Below are positions 6,991 to 15,929 of a stretch of 64,000 nucleotides of DNA, in pieces. The stretch is from contig NZ_CP150290.1 of NCBI RefSeq assembly GCF_038051995.1, forward strand, positions 979,501 through 1,043,500. Reading direction: 5' to 3'. Numbering within the stretch: position 1 is the stretch's first letter; every line of letters begins with the position of its first letter. This DNA comes from Paenibacillus sp. FSL H8-0537 (GTDB lineage: Bacteria > Bacillota > Bacilli > Paenibacillales > Paenibacillaceae). A model generated the notes under the pieces. That model worked only from the letters and a program-made list of their open reading frames with translations, ran no database searches and was not told the DNA's origin. A program made the translations under genes and the position numbers.

Positions 6991-8145
6991 ATGAGAAAAG
7001 GAACTTGGCTTAGCCTTATATTGTCCGTTGCTTTTCTGCTTTTCGGAGCGGGAGCGGTCGTATTTATCCGTTCCGAAATTCCCAAGCAGCTCAGTGGCAA
7101 GCCGCTGCTCGCTGTGTCAGAAACGCGCTCGGAGAAAACCGGCAAGCCGCTTAAAGACGTCATATATGAAACCCAGAAGCTGGTCGTGATGATTGAAAGC
7201 GGCAATGGCAAGCAGGGATCAGGCTTTTTATACAATAATCAAGGTGACTTGATCACCAATGCGCATGTCGTATCCGGCGTTCATAAAGTGAAAATTCATA
7301 CGTCTGATGCAAGGGAGCTAGATGGCGAAGTCATTGGCATCAGCAAGGAGACAGATATCGCGGTCGTACGCGTCCCTGGACTGGTTGGCGAGAAGCCGCT
7401 TAAGATGGTTCGCAATAAAAAAGCGGAAATTGGCGATGAAGTGATGGCGATCGGCAGTCCGCTTGGTTTTCAGAATACAGTAACGACAGGCATCATTAGC
7501 GGCTTGGGCCGTAATTTTACAATCGAACCGTATTCGTATAAGGATTTGTATCAAATTTCTGCGCCCATTGCGCCAGGAAACAGCGGCGGCCCTCTGGTTA
7601 GAAGAGAGACAGGTGAAGTGCTTGGCATTAATTCAGCAGGGATTGAGCAAGGATCTATTGGGTTCAGCATTCCAATTGTAAATGTGCTGGCAACGGTGGA
7701 GGCATGGTCGACGAAGCCTATGGAGGTGCTCCCTGAGCAGGCAGGCACGAATAGCGCGGGCATGGAAAAGCAGGAGGCGACGATGAGTGAATATGCCAGC
7801 TACTTGGTTACTCATTTTTACGACAGCCTGAACAATGCCGATTATGTATATGCCTATTCCTTGCTGGGCGGCAGCTGGAAAGAGGGCAAAAGCTATGACG
7901 AATTTCGGGAAGGCTATATGCCAACGCGCAATGTCGTCATCGACGATATGCATGTAACGGTCAACAACGATCAGCAAGCGACTGTGACGGCGATTATTTC
8001 AGTAGATGAGAGAGTAAGCGGCAAAAACAAGCTGAGCAAATATCAGGTGATTTACGAGGTTGGCTATGAGAACGACCAGCTCAAGCTGATAACCGGCAGA
8101 GGCAAGGTGATTGAGCAGGCCGCACATGAGAAAGAACAACATTAA
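6991..8145 (+). CDS. Membrane-anchored HtrA-like trypsin-fold serine protease without PDZ domain
   Basis: A 384-residue S1C-family protease. An N-terminal helix (residues ~5-27) should anchor it with the catalytic domain outside. The catalytic triad is His92 (DLITNAHVVSG), Asp122 (TDIAVVRV) and Ser198 (APGNSGGPL). After the protease domain ends near residue 235 there is no PDZ domain; instead about 125 residues (ASYLVTHFYDSLNNADYVYAYSLLGGSW ... TVTAIISVDE) resemble a small alpha+beta NTF2/DUF4878-type module. It follows the zinc-ribbon membrane protein gene by 12 bases. Likely role: envelope protein quality control or a regulated cleavage; the substrate is unknown. Confidence 0.88.
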   Translation: MRKGTWLSLILSVAFLLFGAGAVVFIRSEIPKQLSGKPLLAVSETRSEKTGKPLKDVIYETQKLVVMIESGNGKQGSGFLYNNQGDLITNAHVVSGVHKVKIHTSDARELDGEVIGISKETDIAVVRVPGLVGEKPLKMVRNKKAEIGDEVMAIGSPLGFQNTVTTGIISGLGRNFTIEPYSYKDLYQISAPIAPGNSGGPLVRRETGEVLGINSAGIEQGSIGFSIPIVNVLATVEAWSTKPMEVLPEQAGTNSAGMEKQEATMSEYASYLVTHFYDSLNNADYVYAYSLLGGSWKEGKSYDEFREGYMPTRNVVIDDMHVTVNNDQQATVTAIISVDERVSGKNKLSKYQVIYEVGYENDQLKLITGRGKVIEQAAHEKEQH

Positions 8146-8163
8146 CGCTTATTGCAGAGAAAA

Positions 8164-8196
8164 CCAGCAAACCGAATGAGGGATGCTGGCTTTTTT
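8164..8196 (+). terminator. Terminator after the HtrA-like gene
   Basis: CCAGCA (8164-8169) pairs with TGCTGG (8184-8189), followed by C and six T. The loop is long (14 bases), so strength is moderate. Confidence 0.7.
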
Positions 8197-8227
8197 GTAT
8201 GGATGAAAAATAAAATCCTCTGAATCG

Positions 8228-8980
8228 TTACAGCTGATTTTTACGAAAATGGGAAGGGGTGCAGCCGGTAAATTTCTTGAACTGCTGCACAAAATAGTCC
8301 GGGTCCGGATAGCCGACGCCAGCAGCGATGTCGGCTATTTTGCTGCTTGTAGTGGCGAGCAGCAGCTGCGCTTTATCCACCCGAATCTGATGGACGTAAT
8401 CATTGAAGTAGATACCGGTTGATTTGCGGAACAATTGCCCGAGATAGAAGGGATGGAGAAACGTTTTGCCGGCAATTTCTTTCATCGTCACCTGCTCCTG
8501 AAAATGCGAGGCCACATACTCTTTGACAAAAGCGATGGGATCATCCGAAGGCATTCCCGCATCCGGTAGCACAGCATCCTCCGAGCTGGCATTTGTGCTG
8601 GCCGAAGCTTTGAGCAGCCGATGTTTCACCCGCAGCAGAGCGCCAATCAACTGCTCCTCCTCCACTGGCTTCAAAATATAATCAACAGCACCGCAGATGA
8701 GGGCCGTCTTCACATATTCAAATTCATCATAGCCAGAAATGACGATAAAGCAGGTATCCATACGTCCCGTTACGTCCTTCATAAGTTCAAGCCCCGTAAT
8801 GCCGGGAAGACGGATGTCGGTAATGACAAGTGCGGGCTGCTCGCGTTCAATCAATTCTAGCGCCTGCCGTCCATTTTCCGCATCGCCGCATAGGTTAAAG
8901 CCGTACTTCTCCCAATAAATGATTCTTTTCAGTCCTTCACGCATTCGCGGCTCATCTTCCACGATCAATGTTTTCAACAT
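8228..8980 (-). CDS. YesN-type response regulator, AraC-family DNA binding
   Basis: A 250-residue regulator. Start is the ATG ending at 8980, after GAAAGGAGAATCATCG; further upstream frame lies in the kinase gene. The receiver domain (residues 1-~120) has the acidic pair EDE, phospho-acceptor Asp55 (VITDIRLPG) and Lys in DYILKPVEEEQ. A short linker leads to a C-terminal AraC helix-turn-helix (ASHFQEQVTMKEIAGKTFLHPFYLGQLFRKSTG ... IADIAAGVGYPDPDYFVQQFKKFTG). It overlaps the end of the sensor kinase gene by 29 bases. It most likely activates the divergent ABC-importer operon (11.1-14.8 kb), as is typical of this family in Paenibacillus. Confidence 0.93.
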   Translation of the reverse strand: MLKTLIVEDEPRMREGLKRIIYWEKYGFNLCGDAENGRQALELIEREQPALVITDIRLPGITGLELMKDVTGRMDTCFIVISGYDEFEYVKTALICGAVDYILKPVEEEQLIGALLRVKHRLLKASASTNASSEDAVLPDAGMPSDDPIAFVKEYVASHFQEQVTMKEIAGKTFLHPFYLGQLFRKSTGIYFNDYVHQIRVDKAQLLLATTSSKIADIAAGVGYPDPDYFVQQFKKFTGCTPSHFRKNQL

Positions 8981-10832
8981 CGATGATTCTCCTTTCAAAT
9001 ACAGATTCATCCTTAGCGAAGGCGGCGGGAATTTGCAGCTCAATCGTTGTGCCTTCCCCATAACGGGAATCCAGACTAAAGCTGAACTCCTTCCCAAAAT
9101 GCCACTTGAGCCGGTCATAAACATTTTTCAGTCCGACATGGTTGCCCTGCTGATGCTGCGCTCCTGCTTGCTCCAGACTTGCAAGCCTTTGCTGCAGCTT
9201 CTCTTCTTCCATTCCAATGCCATTGTCTGACACGCGAATGACAATGCGAGCGCTATGCAGCTTGGCTGATACGATAATATTGCCCGGCTGCTCGGAATGC
9301 TCAATGCCATGAATGCAGGCATTTTCGACAAGCGGCAGGATGCTCATTTTCGGCAATTGCAGCTCAAGCACTTCTTCATCCATTTCCAGCTGGTAGGAGA
9401 GGCGATGGCCGAAGCGGAAATGCTGAATGTCCAGATAGTCGGTGACGAACGCCAACTCCTCTTGAAGCGGAATCATATCCTCGCCCCAGCTTAGCGATCT
9501 GCGGAAGCCGCGGCCGAGAAGCTTAATGACCGATGCCGTTTCCTCTTCGCCTTTAATGACGCAATTCATTCGAATGGCATCCAGCGTGTTAAACAAATAA
9601 TGAGGGTTAATTTGGCTTAGCAGGGCATTAAACTGCGCCTGCCGACGATCCAGCTCTGCCACGTACACATCTTGAATGAGGCCGTTGATCTGCTGTGTCA
9701 TGCGGTTAAATTCCTCAGTCAGCTGCCCGATTTCATCGGATGCCGGTTCAGTCCGCAGCACTTCAAAGCGCTGATTTTTCACCCGTTTAATACCGCCCAG
9801 CAGCATGCCCAGCCTCAGATTAAGCGATCTGGCAATAAGTAAAATAATAATGCTTGGAAATAGCAGATTCACACAGGTCAAATAAATAATAAACTTGCGT
9901 GAATCAAATAGGCTTTGATTGACGACGTCATTAGGGTAGATGCCTACCATCTCCCAGCCTTTCAGGTAATCGATGCCTTCAAACGGGCTAACGATGGTTG
10001 TTTTGTCCTGCGGAGAGCTGCCTTGAATGAACGCTGGCGGCTCTGCCTCCGACGAGTAAATGACATGGCCCTGCGGACTTAATAAATAAATTTCACCGGG
10101 AAACGAATGATCAAATAATGTATTTTCCAAATAATGCGGCAAAATATCCACTCTGAGAATTTTATGATAGTTGGAATAGGCTTTGTAAAAATCAAGCTCG
10201 CGGATCACGCTCAAATACGGAGCGCCGCATTCTGCCGATTCTGTTCGTACGGTTGTTTCCTCGCTGGCTGTGAGCGTTGCCGATGCTGCCCCAGACTGCC
10301 TGCAGAGCGCGCTCGGCGTGTTCGTGTAAAGCAGCCATTTTCGGCTTCGCTCCTGGTCGGTAGTCGCTTGAAACCAGCCCTCCTGCTTCGTCTGCAAGTC
10401 AATGTATTGCAGGAGGCCTGCGTGAATCAGGCTGTCGTTGTCGGTAAACAAATACGCATTATAAAATTGCTTATTCAGCGGAACGAAGCGGTTAATCGAG
10501 TTGCTCAGCACCTCGCCATAGGCCGAAATGACTTCACTTTCACTCGTATAAGTGCGATCCAGCGCGCTGTAGAGGATGCCGTCATTATAGATGACCGAGG
10601 AGAAGCTAATGACGCCCTCCAGCATTTTACGAAAGTTATCCTTGTTCCGCTCAAGCGATTGCCGAAGATCCTGGACCTTTTCTGTTCGGACATTGCCTGC
10701 GGTTATCGTATAAAAAAACGTATTCGTCAGCATGACCGGGATAAAAACAGCGGCAAAATATAAAAGCATCAGCTTGTTTCGCAGCCGGAAATCATTCCAG
10801 CGGAAGGGACGGAGGTTTTGCATCATTTTCAT
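8952..10832 (-). CDS. YesM-type sensor histidine kinase
   Basis: A 626-residue membrane kinase; ATG at 10832 follows AAAGGAG. Order: membrane helix ~20-42 (LMLLYFAAVFIPVMLTNTFF), a large outside sensing region (~45-305) with Cache-like features, second helix ~305-330 (FIIYLTCVNLLFPSIIILLIA), HAMP-like linker with DEIGQLTEEFNRM, a His_kinase domain with the phospho-acceptor in QINPHYLFNTLDAIRM, and a HATPase domain (PLVENACIHGIEH, RVSDNGIGMEEE, GLKNVYDRLKWHFG). It pairs with the overlapping YesN-type regulator. The ligand is probably a carbohydrate or a loaded binding protein, inferred from the divergent ABC importer. Confidence 0.93.
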   Translation of the reverse strand: MKMMQNLRPFRWNDFRLRNKLMLLYFAAVFIPVMLTNTFFYTITAGNVRTEKVQDLRQSLERNKDNFRKMLEGVISFSSVIYNDGILYSALDRTYTSESEVISAYGEVLSNSINRFVPLNKQFYNAYLFTDNDSLIHAGLLQYIDLQTKQEGWFQATTDQERSRKWLLYTNTPSALCRQSGAASATLTASEETTVRTESAECGAPYLSVIRELDFYKAYSNYHKILRVDILPHYLENTLFDHSFPGEIYLLSPQGHVIYSSEAEPPAFIQGSSPQDKTTIVSPFEGIDYLKGWEMVGIYPNDVVNQSLFDSRKFIIYLTCVNLLFPSIIILLIARSLNLRLGMLLGGIKRVKNQRFEVLRTEPASDEIGQLTEEFNRMTQQINGLIQDVYVAELDRRQAQFNALLSQINPHYLFNTLDAIRMNCVIKGEEETASVIKLLGRGFRRSLSWGEDMIPLQEELAFVTDYLDIQHFRFGHRLSYQLEMDEEVLELQLPKMSILPLVENACIHGIEHSEQPGNIIVSAKLHSARIVIRVSDNGIGMEEEKLQQRLASLEQAGAQHQQGNHVGLKNVYDRLKWHFGKEFSFSLDSRYGEGTTIELQIPAAFAKDESVFERRIIDVENIDRGR

Positions 10833-10902
10833 CGCTTGCTGCTCCTTTGACCAAAGGCTAACAGAATCATTTTGTTAGTATAATAGTGTCAATCAAGATA
10901 TA

Positions 10903-10916
10903 ATAAAGCGTTTTCA
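10903..10916. promoter_or_regulatory. cre-like site (CcpA) between the kinase and the ABC importer
   Basis: ATAAAGCGTTTTCA; on the minus strand TGAAAACGCTTTAT matches 12 of 14 positions of the consensus TGWNANCGNTNWCA. It suggests catabolite repression of the kinase, the importer or both. Confidence 0.45.
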
Positions 10917-11002
10917 TTAGTAAAATTAACACTTAATTGCTGAAATAGCTACCCTAAATATAGAAATTATGGTAACAATCTAGCTCGTGACAGGAGCAAC
11001 CG

Positions 11003-11026
11003 CTGCAAATCTCATTAGATTTGCGG
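11003..11026 (+). other. Small hairpin in the ABC-importer leader
   Basis: A 10-bp stem (one G-U pair) with a CATT loop, arms CTGCAAATCT and AGATTTGCGG, about 85 bases before the solute-binding protein start. No T-run follows directly, so it is not a clear terminator; it may stabilise the leader or attenuate transcription. Confidence 0.4.
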
Positions 11027-11111
11027 GGTATGTTGTTATGGTTTTGCGGGTACCTGGGCAGCTCCCTGTTTGATACAGTTAATTTATATTAAAGGGAGGG
11101 TGGCAACATTC

Positions 11112-12761
11112 TTGAGTAAAAAAACAGCGCTTACATGGATCGCCGGGGCGACTTTGGCCTTATCGATGATAGTGGGAGGATGCAGCACGGAGAGCACGAA
11201 TACGGCTGCGGGCACAAGCAAAAATAACAGCTCCGGAGAACTGACCACATTCAGCTATTTCGTATTTGATCCTGGCGATAATGTACCTGAGCATACAAAA
11301 ATCGGCGATATGATTGAGCAGAAAACAGGAGTAAAGATTAAATATGAGCGTCTTGTCGGCGAGAAGGAGCAGAAGGTAGGGGTAATGATCGCCGGAGGCG
11401 ATTACCCTGACCTCATCAATACGAGTGAGACGGTTAAATTCGAGGACGCGAACGCGCTCATTCCGCTGGAGGATTTAATTGAGCAGCATGCCCCGAACAT
11501 TAAACGCATTTATGGGCCATACTGGGAACGGCTGAAAGCAGCGGATGGACATATCTATGCATTGCCGCAGGTCGCACCTACGGGTACACCGATCAAGGGC
11601 ATCAGTGCTGCCTTTTGGATTCAGAAGGAAGTGCTTAAGGACGCAGGCTATCCAAAAATAACGACGTTCGATCAATACGTCGATGTATTGCGCGCTTATT
11701 ATAAAAAATACCCGCAAATCGATGGTGCGGATACGATTCCTTTTGAAATTTTGACCTATGACAACCGTAATTTCACATTAACGACCGCGATGCAGTTTTT
11801 AGCCGGAGGGCCTAACGATTCACGGGCTATTGTTGACCCGGTGGCGAACAAGCTGGCCTTCTACCAGACGGACGAAAACGTTACGAAGCGTTATTATGCG
11901 AAGCTGCATGAAATGTACCGGGAAGGCATGATTGACAAGGAAGCCTTTGTGATGAACTATGAGCAGTATTTGGCTAAGCTGTCCAGCGGCCGGGTGCTGG
12001 GGATGTTTGACCAGAAGTGGCAGTTCCAGACGGCGCTTGATTCCTTGAAGCAGCAGGGCAAAGCAAACCGGATGTTTGTACCGCTCCAGCTCACCTTTGA
12101 TGACAGCATTCAGCCGGATTATTTGGACGTGCCTTCGATGAACTACAATATGGGCTTCTCCATTACGATTAATGCGAAGGACCCTGTAGCGGCTATCAAA
12201 TATGCCGATTACATGGCAAGTGAAGAAGGACAATTGCTGCGCAACTGGGGCGTGGCAGGCGAAGATTATACGGTCAGCGAAACCGGACGGTTTTATCGCA
12301 ATCAGGAGCAGCGGGACTTTTTTGCCGACCCGAAAAATGGCTTGAAAACAACCGGAAACATCCTCTGGTACTGGCCAGGCTCGTCGGGGACGATGGCTGA
12401 CGGCAACAGCTATCAGCAGTATCAGCAGCCGGAAGAAATTGCAGCCGGATACGATGAGATGGATTCGGAGCTGCTGAAGGCTTATGGCGTAACAACCTAC
12501 GAGGAGCTGTTCGATGGTCCGAATCTAGCCCGCAAATATTTCCCGCTCTGGAGCATCGAGCTAACTGAGAAAAACAAGGTGTTCAACCAGAAGCTTAACG
12601 ATATTAATAAAAAATATCCGCCGCAAATGGTCGTTGCCAAAAATGCCGACGACTTCGAAAAATATTGGAATGAATATGTCGCTTTGGTCGAGAAACTGGA
12701 CATTCAAGGCTGGCTCGATGAGCTGACGACGAAGGTGAAGGACCGCCAAGAGAACTGGTAG
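11112..12761 (+). CDS. Extracellular solute-binding lipoprotein of a YesM/YesN-associated ABC importer
   Basis: A 549-residue lipoprotein. The start is TTG 11112, 10 bases after AAAGGGAGGGTG; the frame stays open upstream but the GTG/ATG candidates precede the ribosome site. A signal sequence with lipobox-like LSMIVGGC gives lipid attachment at Cys near residue 26. The rest is a family-1-type binding protein (GDNVPEHTKIGDMIEQKTGVKIKYERL ... VGVMIAGGDYPDLI ... IPLEDLIEQHAPNIKRIYGPYWERL), of the LipO/YtcQ group common in Paenibacillus. It captures an oligosaccharide outside the cell and delivers it to the two permeases encoded next. No ATPase gene is present; such importers usually use a shared MsmX-type ATPase. 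Confidence 0.92.
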   Translation: MSKKTALTWIAGATLALSMIVGGCSTESTNTAAGTSKNNSSGELTTFSYFVFDPGDNVPEHTKIGDMIEQKTGVKIKYERLVGEKEQKVGVMIAGGDYPDLINTSETVKFEDANALIPLEDLIEQHAPNIKRIYGPYWERLKAADGHIYALPQVAPTGTPIKGISAAFWIQKEVLKDAGYPKITTFDQYVDVLRAYYKKYPQIDGADTIPFEILTYDNRNFTLTTAMQFLAGGPNDSRAIVDPVANKLAFYQTDENVTKRYYAKLHEMYREGMIDKEAFVMNYEQYLAKLSSGRVLGMFDQKWQFQTALDSLKQQGKANRMFVPLQLTFDDSIQPDYLDVPSMNYNMGFSITINAKDPVAAIKYADYMASEEGQLLRNWGVAGEDYTVSETGRFYRNQEQRDFFADPKNGLKTTGNILWYWPGSSGTMADGNSYQQYQQPEEIAAGYDEMDSELLKAYGVTTYEELFDGPNLARKYFPLWSIELTEKNKVFNQKLNDINKKYPPQMVVAKNADDFEKYWNEYVALVEKLDIQGWLDELTTKVKDRQENW

Positions 12762-12795
12762 GAAACACGCAGCAAGGAGGGAGAGGGAGCATGCC

Positions 12796-13752
12796 ATGTC
12801 TGTAACGGTCGAGCGTGTGAAAGAGCATACCCAAATCCAGAAAAGGCCGCGCAAATGGAGCAAGCTGCGCAGTCAAAAGGCGCTAATGATCATGTCCATT
12901 CCTTTTCTGGTGTATGTCATTATTTTCGCCTACGTGCCGTTGTACGGGTGGATGATGGCTTTTCAGAATTATAAGCTTGGTTCTGTGATGGTTGAAAACG
13001 AATGGGTGGGCCTCGCCAACTTCAGAGAGTTGTTTCAGGATGAGAATTTCATCCGTGTCATTCGCAATACACTCGCGATGAGCCTCATCAATCTTGTGTT
13101 TGGGTTTGTCAGCTCGATTGGCCTTGCGCTTATGCTCAATGAAGTGCGCAAGGTGATGTTTAAGCGTGTCGTCCAGACGGTTAGCTACTTGCCGCATTTT
13201 CTATCTTGGGTTGTGGCCGCGAACCTGATTATGAACGTGCTCTCTATTGATGGGGCCGTCAACAAGCTGCTCGTGAGTCTTCATATTATTAAGGAGCCTA
13301 TTATGTGGCTCTCCGAGCAGCATTATTTTTGGTGGATTATTGGCGCCTCCAACGTGTGGAAGGAAATCGGCTGGAGCGCGATTATTTATTTGGCCGCGAT
13401 GACGACGATTGATCCTTCGCTCTACGAGGCGGCCAGCATCGACGGGGCGGGACGGTTTCGAAAAATAAGGCATATTACGCTGCCCGGCATTCGCGGAATT
13501 ATCGTTATCCTGCTAATCATGAATATTGGACATATTTTAGATGCCGGCTTTGAACAGCAATATTTGCTGCAAACCCCAATGGTGGTGGACTTTTCCGAGA
13601 CGATAGACATTTTCGTATTGAAATATGGCATTAATCTGTCGCGGTTCTCGTTTGCAACCGCTGCTGGCATTTTCAAAACAGTCATCAGCGTCGTGCTGCT
13701 GCTGGCCGCAAACCGAATGGCGAAGCGGATGGGTCAGGAGAGGCTGTTTTAG
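12796..13752 (+). CDS. ABC sugar importer permease, LplB type
   Basis: A 318-residue inner-membrane permease with six membrane helices beginning at ALMIMSIPFLVYVIIFAYVPLYG. The coupling EAA loop is YEAASIDGAGRFRKIRHITLP. The ATG at 12796 follows AAGGAGGGAGAGGG and is 34 bases after the binding-protein gene. It pairs with the LplC-type permease to form the channel for the substrate bound by the upstream lipoprotein. Confidence 0.94.
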   Translation: MSVTVERVKEHTQIQKRPRKWSKLRSQKALMIMSIPFLVYVIIFAYVPLYGWMMAFQNYKLGSVMVENEWVGLANFRELFQDENFIRVIRNTLAMSLINLVFGFVSSIGLALMLNEVRKVMFKRVVQTVSYLPHFLSWVVAANLIMNVLSIDGAVNKLLVSLHIIKEPIMWLSEQHYFWWIIGASNVWKEIGWSAIIYLAAMTTIDPSLYEAASIDGAGRFRKIRHITLPGIRGIIVILLIMNIGHILDAGFEQQYLLQTPMVVDFSETIDIFVLKYGINLSRFSFATAAGIFKTVISVVLLLAANRMAKRMGQERLF

Positions 13753-13842
13753 TTGAAGATGAAAGGAGCATTTGCCGCCTGGCATTGGACGGCAAAAGCC
13801 TGTTTTACGCTCATGCAAGATGACAGGGAACAGGAGGAAACG

Positions 13843-14763
13843 ATGACAACGACGACACTTGGCAGGTCGAAGAGGTCTGTAGCAGACTTGCTTTTTGACA
13901 TATGCAATACCTTGTTTCTGCTAGCGCTGCTTGTACTTACGCTTTATCCGGTAATGAACACGCTCGCGGTTTCGTTTAACCAGGCACAGGATACGGTTCG
14001 GGACAGCACCTTTCTGTGGCCGCGCGAGTTCACGACACTAAATTACAGCACGCTGTTTCAGGATGGGCTCATTTATCATGCCTTCTTCATTTCCGTGGCC
14101 CGGACGCTGCTCGGTACAGGAAGCAGCGTGTTTTGCACAGCGATGCTGGCCTATACGCTCAGCCGCAAGGAGTATATGCTGCGGGGGCCGATATCCTTCA
14201 TCTTCATCTTTACGATGTATTTCAGCGGCGGCTTGATTCCAACCTACATGCTCATTAAAAATCTGCAATTGTACGGGACGTTTTGGGTTTACGTCATTCC
14301 GGGGCTTATAGGCGCGTTCAACCTTATTGTGATGCGATCCTTTATGGAGGGCCTGCCCGAGAGTCTGGTTGAATCAGCGCAAATAGATGGAGCGACGCAT
14401 TTCTCCATATTTTTACGGATTATATTACCGCTCAGCCTGCCCGTCATTGCTACGATTGCCCTGTTCGTCGCGGTGGGACAATGGAATAGCTGGTTTGATA
14501 CTTTTTTATATAACTCCTCGAACATTAACCTTAGCACGCTGCAATATGAATTGATGAAAAAGCTGCAATCCGCCAATATGAGCGTTGGAGGCACGGCGGA
14601 ATCGGCATTTGCCAGCAGCAAAAATATACAGGCAAATATCGTAACGCCAGCCTCCATCCGTGCAGCCATTACAGTCGTAGCCACCGTTCCGATTATTATC
14701 GTATATCCTTTTTTGCAAAAATACTTCGTTACCGGGCTGACGCTCGGCGGTGTTAAGGAATAA
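13843..14763 (+). CDS. ABC sugar importer permease, LplC type
   Basis: A 306-residue permease. ATG 13843 is chosen because it follows CAGGAGGAAACG; the open frame continues upstream to 13753 without a ribosome site. Six membrane helices are visible, with the EAA loop VESAQIDGATHFSIFLRIILPLSLP. C-terminal VTGLTLGGVKE is typical of LplC/YtcP proteins. It is the last gene of the importer operon and is followed by a strong terminator. Confidence 0.94.
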   Translation: MTTTTLGRSKRSVADLLFDICNTLFLLALLVLTLYPVMNTLAVSFNQAQDTVRDSTFLWPREFTTLNYSTLFQDGLIYHAFFISVARTLLGTGSSVFCTAMLAYTLSRKEYMLRGPISFIFIFTMYFSGGLIPTYMLIKNLQLYGTFWVYVIPGLIGAFNLIVMRSFMEGLPESLVESAQIDGATHFSIFLRIILPLSLPVIATIALFVAVGQWNSWFDTFLYNSSNINLSTLQYELMKKLQSANMSVGGTAESAFASSKNIQANIVTPASIRAAITVVATVPIIIVYPFLQKYFVTGLTLGGVKE

Positions 14764-14821
14764 AGGAAGGCTTGTCCATTTGCCGCAGCGGAAGCTGAAG
14801 GTGAACGGAAACGGAAAGATG

Positions 14822-14862
14822 AAAAGAGCGAGCCTACGAAATTCGGTAGGCCCGCTCTTTTT
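14822..14862. terminator. Two-way terminator between the importer operon and the Pro/Gly-repeat gene
   Basis: AAAGAGCG-GCCTAC pairs with GTAGGC-CGCTCTTT (one bulge each side); T-run on the plus strand and A-run on the other side, so it can serve both converging genes. Confidence 0.85.
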
Positions 14863-14874
14863 AATTCAACTATA

Positions 14875-15768
14875 TTAGGACTGCTGCGTTACGTCGGAAA
14901 TATCAGCTAAATCCTCATCGCTCTGGCGGCCGGAAGGGGAGTAGATCAGTTCCAGAGCTACGGCGTCATTGCGCTGAAGCGGGAAGTTCAGCAGCGTGGA
15001 AGGTATAACTCTGCCATTCAGGCGGAGCAGATAGCTGATGTTGCCGCCAATTGGAATGCCGCTGATTGAGGTAATTTGTCCGTTGAAGCCAAAGCGGACA
15101 ACTCCGGTCGCCAGCAGTGCCTGATAAATCGTCATGCCGATGCGATGGATCACTCGGTAAGCCTGCGTGACATTAGGGAACGTTCGTCCTCCGTTAATAA
15201 CAACCGTTACTGTCCCTTGCGGCCCCGGCGGGAAAGGAATAGGAATCGGCAGTGGAATCGGGAATGGGAACGGCGGAAACGGTCCCGGAGGGAACGGCCC
15301 TGGTCCTGGCGGGAACGGCGGAAACGGTCCCGGAGGGAACGGCCCTGGTCCCGGAGGGAACGGTCCTGGCCCCGGAGGGAATGGCCCTGGCCCCGGAGGG
15401 AATGGTCCTGGCCCCGGCGGGAATGGTCCTGGCCCCGGCGGGAACGGCCCTGGTCCCGGCGGGAATGGTCCTGGCCCCGGAGGGAACGGTCCTGGTCCCG
15501 GAGGGAACGGTCCTGGTCCCGGAGGGAACGGTCCTGGTCCCGGAGGGAACGGTCCTGGCCCCGGCGGGAATGGCCCTGGCCCCGGCGGGAACGGTCCTGG
15601 CCCTGGCGGGAATGGTCCTGGTCCCGGTCCTGGAGGGAATAATCCCGGGCCTCCAGGCATCAGCATGCGCGGGCCGCCGCAGCCGCAGTCTTGCCCTGCG
15701 CGGGAAGACGGAGATGGCGGGATATGAATCTGCACTTGCCCATTGGTAAAACCGTAAGTATCGTTCAT
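14875..15768 (-). CDS. Pro/Gly-repeat protein (PPGPGPF repeats) with a DUF4430-like C-terminal domain
   Basis: A 297-residue protein. The ATG ending at 15768 is preferred to a GTG at 15792 because AAAGGAG lies between them. Residues ~20-45 include SRAGQDCGCGGPRM; then about 130 residues are near-perfect seven-residue repeats PPGPGPF, encoded by 21-base tandem repeats (roughly 15280-15630). The tail (GTVTVVINGGRTFPNVTQAY ... MTIYQALLATG ... GNISYLLRLNGRVIP) looks like a small beta-grasp DUF4430/SLBB-type ligand or protein-binding domain. No classical signal peptide is seen. Such proteins in Paenibacillus may be spore-coat or surface proteins, but this is an inference. The repeats are collagen-unlike (period 7, not 3). 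Confidence 0.75.
   Translation of the reverse strand: MNDTYGFTNGQVQIHIPPSPSSRAGQDCGCGGPRMLMPGGPGLFPPGPGPGPFPPGPGPFPPGPGPFPPGPGPFPPGPGPFPPGPGPFPPGPGPFPPGPGPFPPGPGPFPPGPGPFPPGPGPFPPGPGPFPPGPGPFPPGPGPFPPGPFPPFPPGPGPFPPGPFPPFPFPIPLPIPIPFPPGPQGTVTVVINGGRTFPNVTQAYRVIHRIGMTIYQALLATGVVRFGFNGQITSISGIPIGGNISYLLRLNGRVIPSTLLNFPLQRNDAVALELIYSPSGRQSDEDLADISDVTQQS
15280..15635. repeat. 21-base tandem repeat array
   Basis: About 16 copies of a 21-base unit (plus strand core GGTCCTGGCCCCGGAGGGAA with scattered third-position changes) within the Pro/Gly-repeat gene. Silent C/T and A/C variation between units shows that the protein repeat is kept while the DNA drifts; copy number could change by slippage in whole-unit steps. 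Confidence 0.85.
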
Positions 15769-15875
15769 GCGATAGGTCAGACTCCTTTGCACGTCGAGTT
15801 AGGCATTTAACTATCCTACTTCATGTTATGCGGCGAATGCCTATTCTTGTGCATGGTTTTACACGAAAGCTGAAA

Positions 15876-15914
15876 AACAAAAAAAGCGGAGCCTCCGCGT
15901 GGAGACTCCGCTTT
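15876..15914 (-). terminator. Terminator of sodA
   Basis: On the minus strand AAAGCGGAGTCTCC pairs with GGAGGCTCCGCTTT around a short loop, followed by a T-run. Confidence 0.9.
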
Positions 15915-15929
15915 AAACGGCAAGCCGTA

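Noticed and set aside
10134..10763. 209-codon frame on the plus strand inside the sensor kinase
   Set aside because: Antisense to the conserved extracytoplasmic region of the kinase, no ribosome site.
15280..15635. Tandem repeats considered as a CRISPR array
   Set aside because: No unique spacers; the units are contiguous and code for heptapeptides.
15076..15749. Several Gly/Arg-rich reading frames on the plus strand across the Pro/Gly-repeat gene
   Set aside because: Produced by the 21-base tandem repeat; only the minus-strand frame has a ribosome site and a structured tail domain.
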